Position numbers and translations under genes: made by a program. From assembly GCA_965247815.1 (NCBI GenBank), contig CBDFHW010000034.1:248001-312000 (forward strand): a stretch of DNA of 64,000 bases, written 5' to 3'. This DNA comes from CBDAQA01 sp965247815. GTDB taxonomy: Bacteria > Planctomycetota > Phycisphaerae > Tepidisphaerales > Tepidisphaeraceae. The notes beneath the pieces were generated by a model. That model had not been told where the DNA came from. It made no database searches and worked only from the letters and a program-made list of their open reading frames with translations. Shown piece by piece: positions 59,270 to 64,000 of this stretch. How positions within the stretch are numbered: the first letter of the stretch is position 1; each line of letters opens with the position of its first letter.

Positions 59270-60292
59270 TCACCCGCTGTGGTCGGCGATCAGCTTCTCG
59301 CGCTTAGCGAGCTTCCAGTCGGCGTCGGTCATCATGGCCGCCAGCGCTTTGAAAGTCACCTTCGGCTTCCACTTCAGATCCCGCTCGGCCTTGCTCGGAT
59401 CACCGAGAAGCAGATCTACTTCTGCGGGGCGGAAGTACCGCGGGTCGACTTCGACGTACTTTTTCCAGTCTAACGCGAGGTGGCCGAACACCTCGTCCAG
59501 GAACTCGCGGACGCTGTGCGTTTCGTTGGTGGCCACGACGTAGTCGTCGGCCTTGTCCTGTTGGAGCATCAACCACATCGCCTCGACGTAGTCGCCGGCA
59601 AAGCCCCAGTCGCGCTTGGCGTCGAGGTTGCCGAGGAACAGCTGCTTTTGAAGGCCTTCCTTGATGCGGGTCGCCGCCCGGGTGATTTTCCGGGTAACAA
59701 ACGTTTCGCCCCGGCGGGGGGATTCGTGGTTGAACAGGATGCCGTTTACCGCGTACATGCCATAGCTTTCGCGGTAGTTTACGGTCTGCCAGAAGCTGTA
59801 GACCTTCGCGCAGGCGTAAGGGCTGCGGGGGTGGAACGGGGTGGTTTCGGTCTGGGGGGTCTCGCGTACCTTGCCGTACATTTCACTGCTCGACGCCTGG
59901 TAGAACCGGGTCGGCAAATGTGTGTCGCGGATCGCTTCCAGCAGGTTGATCGTTCCCAGCGCGTCGGAGGCGACGGTGTAAATCGGCTGGTCGAAACTCA
60001 CGCGCACGTGTGACTGGGCGCCCAGGTTGTACACCTCGTCCGGCTGCACGCGGGTCAGGATCTCGCGAAGACCCATCCCATCTACGAGGTCGCCGTAATG
60101 CAGCGTGACGCGGGCTTCGGGGTCGTGCGGGTCGCGGTACAGGTGCTCGATTCGGTCTGTATTGAAAGAACTGCTCCGACGGATGATGCCGTGGACGTTG
60201 TAGCCTTTGCCCAACAACAGTTCAGCCAGATACGAGCCGTCTTGGCCCGTGATGCCTGTGATCAACGCTTTTTTTCGGGACGATTCTTGCAT
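59270..60292 (-). CDS. gmd: GDP-mannose 4,6-dehydratase
   Basis: Converts GDP-D-mannose to GDP-4-keto-6-deoxymannose, the substrate of fcl. About 340 residues. The start at 60292 (MQESSRKKALITGITGQDGS) matches the family; a longer frame would add 11 residues. Motifs are the NADP-binding GITGQDGSYLAELLLGKGYN, VHGIIRRSSSFNTDRIEHLY, FYQASSSEMYGKVRETPQTE, the catalytic YACAKVYSFWQTVNYRESYG and NGILFNHESPRRGETFVTRK. With fcl and the glycosyltransferase remnant it points to fucose in surface glycans or exopolysaccharide. Confidence 0.95.
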   Translation of the reverse strand: MQESSRKKALITGITGQDGSYLAELLLGKGYNVHGIIRRSSSFNTDRIEHLYRDPHDPEARVTLHYGDLVDGMGLREILTRVQPDEVYNLGAQSHVRVSFDQPIYTVASDALGTINLLEAIRDTHLPTRFYQASSSEMYGKVRETPQTETTPFHPRSPYACAKVYSFWQTVNYRESYGMYAVNGILFNHESPRRGETFVTRKITRAATRIKEGLQKQLFLGNLDAKRDWGFAGDYVEAMWLMLQQDKADDYVVATNETHSVREFLDEVFGHLALDWKKYVEVDPRYFRPAEVDLLLGDPSKAERDLKWKPKVTFKALAAMMTDADWKLAKREKLIADHSG

Positions 60293-60571
60293 GCCTAATT
60301 TCCGGAAACAGAGTCTGGAGTTCACCCAACGACAATATCGGCTCTGCTGCCCGGCAGATTAACTCCCGGCAGGATCGCTCGCAAACCGGTCTGAACTATA
60401 CCACCTGAACCCGCGTCTGGTCGTAAATCCGCAGCTTTGTCACCGGCACCATTGCAGTCGCTATAAGTTTACGGCTTTCCAACCCGCGCCGGGGTTGTTA
60501 CATACCCCTTTGGACGTTTCCGAACGCATTCTCTTCGGAATTATCGGACCTGGCTCTTGAGGAGATTGGAC

Positions 60572-63500
60572 ATGATTTCGGACAACCCCAACAGTGATTC
60601 GGGTTCGATCCCGCCGGCCGCAGGCGAACCGCCTCTGGTCGCAGGAACCGGCACCGGTCCAGCCGCCGCGAGCCCGAAGCCGCCCCGCCGTAAGCGGGGG
60701 TGGATTCTCAAACTGATCCTGCTGCTGATCGTGTTGGTGGTCCTACTGATTGCGCTCGCGCCGACCATTCTCAGCACCAGCCCCGTAGTCTCGATGATCC
60801 TGGGTCGGGTCAATCAACAACTGAACGGCAAGATCACCGTCGAATCGCTGTCGCTCGGCTGGCTAAGCGGTGTCGACATCAAAGGCGTCCGCGTCTTCGA
60901 CGACCAAATCGCGCAGATCGCCGAGCTGAAACACGTCGCCATTCCGCTCCCGCTCTGGAAAGCGGCCTTTGGAAATTATGCCTTGGGGAACGTGGTCATC
61001 GAGGGGCTCAATTTCGACGCCCGCATCGACGCCGACGGCCGGTCTAATTTCCAGAAGCTGGGGAAGTCGACGCCGCCACAATCCGGCCCGCCGACACCGG
61101 TGCCTGCTTCCAAAAGTCCGCCGGTCGCGTCCGCTGATGCGAAGCCTTCGAAAGTGCCGAACGTGTCCGGCGACATCAAGATCACCGACTGCCGCGGGAC
61201 CGTTTCGCAAGCCGGCAGACCCACGCTCTATCTGACGAAGCTCGACGGGGAAGTGAAGATCCCCGACATCAATCAACCGATCACCGACACGCTCGCGTTA
61301 GTATTCAAAGTTGGTGATCAGCCCGAGGGAACCATCAACCTGAACGGCACGGCATCGGCGATCAAGTCAAACCATGTCGCACTCGACACGGCCGAGATTC
61401 ACCAGTCGCTGGACGTGTCGAACCTGTCGCTCGCGGCGGCCAAGCCGTTCCTATCACCCGACAAAATCGAAACGCTGGAAGGCATCCTCGCCGCTCATGC
61501 GGCCGTGGACGTAACAGCCGGGCAGACGGCCGTGCTCGACGTGCTGCTGACCGGAAAGCAGAAAATCAGCGTCGGCGGGAAAGCGCTTAAGGGTAACACG
61601 TTCAGCACGAACGCCTTCACTGCGGCAATTCCAAAACTGACAGGTCAGTTCCCCGACGGCCTGGGCAAATGGCAGTCCGGTCAGATCAAAGTCGGCGGCG
61701 AGACCGGAAGCACACCGATCCTGCTGCAAATTGATCAGGGCCAGCTGACCGTGTTGATCGACACCAAGGCCGCCGCGCTGCTCAATCTGCAGCAGAACAA
61801 AAAGCCCGGTTCGGCGGGCAATCTCACGCTCGCCGATCATCTCGACATCGGAGCGCTCGCGCGACAGTTGCCTGGTCTGTTCAATGTGAGCAAAGGGGTC
61901 AAGGTCACCGGCGGCACGCTCGCTCAGAATGTGAAGGCCGAGTGGACCGCCGACAAGGCAACGCTGTCGGCCACCACCGACGTATCGGAAGTGAAAGGGG
62001 AACGCACGACCACCGCGACCACCGGCACGCCTGCGGCGGCAACGCCGATCAGCCTCGCGCCAATTCACCTCGCGATCGAAGGCGCCGACCTGGGCGGGGA
62101 GACCGCCTTGCCTGACCTTCACGACCTCAAGCTCGCGCTGCAGAGCAAGTTCGCCACCGCAGATTTCAACGGCACCACGCTCGCGGCTTTGAGTGGAAAA
62201 TTCCATGCCGACCTGAAGGTGTTGCAGGACGAGATCGGTCAGCTGATCGACCTGAGCAACCTTGCCATGAACGGAACACTGGACGCCGACCTGTCCGAAA
62301 CCGGACAGCTCAATGCCGCGCCTTACAAGAGTAAGCTGGGGATGAACCTGACCGGCAAAAACCTGCGGGTCGGGAAGAACGTCAACTTCCAGGCGTTGCA
62401 GGTCGCGCTCACGGGCGACCTGCAGGGCAGTGAAAAAGCGTTGCTGGAATCGATCCAGAACTTCTTGATCACGGTCAAGACCGGTGACGGCACCGCCGCC
62501 CCGGCGGATGCGCTAATCGTCTCGGCAAACGCCGTTTTATCGCCGTCGTCCAAGTCCCTGTTGGAATATGTCACAACGGCCCACGCGCAGATCGACGTGC
62601 CGTCGGTGCAGCAGACGATGAAGCTCGTCGACAGCCTGTCCCCGCCCGTCGAGCCCGCACCTGTACCCGCGGCAGCCGACGCGAAGAATGCGACCCCGCC
62701 GGTCCCGCCGAAGCAATGGGATGCCGGGTCGGCAACGATCGTGCTGGATCTCTCGCACGCCGGCAGCGACCTCAAAAATGTGCTCGACGTTTCTGCCAAG
62801 GGACTCGCATTTCACCGTGGTGACGTCTCGTACCAGTTCAAACCGATCACGGTAAAACTCGGTGCGACAGTCACCGAAACCACCGGCGAAAAGTTGATGG
62901 ACCAGATCGCCAAGCTGCAGGTGACCGACCTTACAGGCGATCTGGGCATCGCGACGCTGAGCATGCCGACGCCGATCACCGTCACCGACCTGGCCACCAG
63001 CCCGCAGGCCAACGGCGGGGTGAAGATGGTCGGGTCCGTCGCCGACCTGTCGACGTTCTTATGCGCCTGGCAGGGCAAAAAGCCCGATGCGCTGCCGTAC
63101 CGCGGGGACTACACGCTGACAGAAAATGTGGTGTCTAAATCCGGCACGATCGGCCTGCAGGGCGGGATCGATATCGCCAAGCTGCAAGCCTACAACGGCA
63201 ATGCCGTGACGTTTTCCGAAGACCTGTTCTCGATCGCCAACGACGTGTCGTACATGAAAACCGCCGACGACTCGGCAGTGCAGATCACGAACCTGTCGGC
63301 GACCATGAAGAGCAGCGGGGCGATGAGCCTCGCGCTCGCCAACGGCAGCGTGCAGAAACTCGCCACCGACCGCGTCCTGCAACTACAGCCGAAGTTAAGC
63401 TACGACCTGGCGAAATTGTGGCCAGTCATTCAGCCCATGATGGGCGACAGCTATAAGACGATGAAAATCACCGGCGCGTACCAGAAGCAGTTCAACGTCA

Positions 63501-64000
63501 CCGGCAAATACCCCGCCAACGAGCCAATGACGACCGCGATCAAGACCGTCAAAGCCGACGGCGATCTGGCCGTCGATTCACTGGATTACAACGGGCTGAG
63601 TGTCAGGAACTTTATCCTGCCGGTCACACTCGCCGACGGGAAGCTGGTCACGGTTTATACCGACAAACCCGCCGGTCAGAACACCGCCCCCGCGGCCGTC
63701 GCCAACGACGGCGCGCTCGACGTCAGCAACCTGACAATCGACATGACCCAAGACCCGCCGCGACTGAACATTCCCGCGAATAAGACAGTGCTTTCGAAGG
63801 TGACGATCAACCCGCTGTTCGCCGACACCTTCCTGAAGAACATCGTTAACAACCCCCTATTCACGACGCCCAACGCGGCCACCGGATTGGTCGATCTGGT
63901 CATCACCGACTGCACCGAGTTGCCGCTCGGAAAACTGCTGAACGAAGCCGTGCCGGAGAACACCGGCAAAATCGATCTGCTCGTGTCGATCACCAAGCTG
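60572..64000 (+). CDS. AsmA-like large envelope protein (C-terminus beyond window)
   Basis: At least 1143 residues, still open at the right edge. An 43-residue Pro/Ala-rich cytoplasmic start leads into one membrane helix at 44-64 (WILKLILLLIVLVVLLIALA). The N-terminal pattern STSPVVSMILGRVNQQLNGK then ITVESLSLGWLSGVDIKGVR is the AsmA/TamB-type start of bridge-like lipid-transfer proteins. The rest is repetitive beta-strand sequence, separated by Pro/Ala linkers near residues 168-190 and 690-710, as expected for a long periplasmic groove that carries lipids between membranes. GAGGAG precedes the ATG by nine bases. It is transcribed away from gmd. Confidence 0.82.
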   Translation, partial: MISDNPNSDSGSIPPAAGEPPLVAGTGTGPAAASPKPPRRKRGWILKLILLLIVLVVLLIALAPTILSTSPVVSMILGRVNQQLNGKITVESLSLGWLSGVDIKGVRVFDDQIAQIAELKHVAIPLPLWKAAFGNYALGNVVIEGLNFDARIDADGRSNFQKLGKSTPPQSGPPTPVPASKSPPVASADAKPSKVPNVSGDIKITDCRGTVSQAGRPTLYLTKLDGEVKIPDINQPITDTLALVFKVGDQPEGTINLNGTASAIKSNHVALDTAEIHQSLDVSNLSLAAAKPFLSPDKIETLEGILAAHAAVDVTAGQTAVLDVLLTGKQKISVGGKALKGNTFSTNAFTAAIPKLTGQFPDGLGKWQSGQIKVGGETGSTPILLQIDQGQLTVLIDTKAAALLNLQQNKKPGSAGNLTLADHLDIGALARQLPGLFNVSKGVKVTGGTLAQNVKAEWTADKATLSATTDVSEVKGERTTTATTGTPAAATPISLAPIHLAIEGADLGGETALPDLHDLKLALQSKFATADFNGTTLAALSGKFHADLKVLQDEIGQLIDLSNLAMNGTLDADLSETGQLNAAPYKSKLGMNLTGKNLRVGKNVNFQALQVALTGDLQGSEKALLESIQNFLITVKTGDGTAAPADALIVSANAVLSPSSKSLLEYVTTAHAQIDVPSVQQTMKLVDSLSPPVEPAPVPAAADAKNATPPVPPKQWDAGSATIVLDLSHAGSDLKNVLDVSAKGLAFHRGDVSYQFKPITVKLGATVTETTGEKLMDQIAKLQVTDLTGDLGIATLSMPTPITVTDLATSPQANGGVKMVGSVADLSTFLCAWQGKKPDALPYRGDYTLTENVVSKSGTIGLQGGIDIAKLQAYNGNAVTFSEDLFSIANDVSYMKTADDSAVQITNLSATMKSSGAMSLALANGSVQKLATDRVLQLQPKLSYDLAKLWPVIQPMMGDSYKTMKITGAYQKQFNVTGKYPANEPMTTAIKTVKADGDLAVDSLDYNGLSVRNFILPVTLADGKLVTVYTDKPAGQNTAPAAVANDGALDVSNLTIDMTQDPPRLNIPANKTVLSKVTINPLFADTFLKNIVNNPLFTTPNAATGLVDLVITDCTELPLGKLLNEAVPENTGKIDLLVSITKL

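Noticed and set aside
1..64000. CRISPR arrays and tRNA or rRNA genes
   Set aside because: No regularly spaced direct repeats with unique spacers were seen, and no TUC-loop-like GGTTCGAATCC or its reverse in a tRNA context.

Overview
The window is GC-rich, densely coded bacterial chromosome. The best match to its gene styles is a planctomycete, probably of the Phycisphaerae/Tepidisphaera type. The pointers are a secreted protein opening with an LExRxLLSG motif, a very long DUF4159/terpene-cyclase-like membrane protein, many small lipoproteins and signal-peptide proteins of unknown function, a fused indolepyruvate:ferredoxin oxidoreductase, a single-chain glycine dehydrogenase and a single-chain pyruvate carboxylase. 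The phylum is an inference from gene style; no rRNA or tRNA gene is visible.

Layout. 1-9.5 kb: an outer-membrane efflux lipoprotein (cut by the left edge), a YidB-like protein, a secreted protein with six tandem helix-hairpin-helix repeats, a PilZ protein, an orphan antitoxin-like gene and two envelope proteins. 10-13.8 kb: the fused indolepyruvate oxidoreductase, with a palindromic repeat inserted in frame. 13.9-18.2 kb: a 4.2-kb IS1-like transposon, bounded by inverted repeats and an 8-bp target duplication. It carries a small basic protein, an XRE-ImmA/IrrE protein and an unknown partner, and an IS3 copy has landed inside it. 18.3-20.9 kb: pstC-pstA, without pstS or pstB, then a repeat-rich intergenic stretch. 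20.9-26.5 kb: biotin ligase, a membrane protein, pyruvate carboxylase and a YkgJ-type protein; the ligase probably biotinylates the carboxylase. 26.5-30 kb: two secreted sugar-related proteins. 30-36.2 kb: housekeeping genes (epimerase, a short uvrC, tyrA, accA, recR) with a MNT/HEPN pair. 36.2-38.2 kb: a TPR membrane protein and a ParD/ParE-like pair whose toxin is frameshifted. 38.2-45 kb: gcvP, an ISKra4-like element, a Uma2 nuclease-like gene and a radical-SAM enzyme. 45-51.6 kb: lipoproteins, a TolB-like propeller, a Xer recombinase, a DUF4870 protein and a degraded SNase-like protein. 51.6-53.6 kb: a REP-RAYT-REP locus invaded by a second IS3 copy. 53.6-64 kb: aspartate kinase, a surface protein, a PA14/esterase, a broken glycosyltransferase, GDP-fucose synthesis (fcl, gmd) and an AsmA-like giant running off the right edge.

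The most unusual content is mobile and repetitive DNA: the cargo-bearing IS1-like transposon; a REP family attached to its own tyrosine transposase; a TAGTTGTTAG-type hairpin found once inside a coding gene and once between genes; other palindrome families; and four toxin-antitoxin-like loci in different states of decay.
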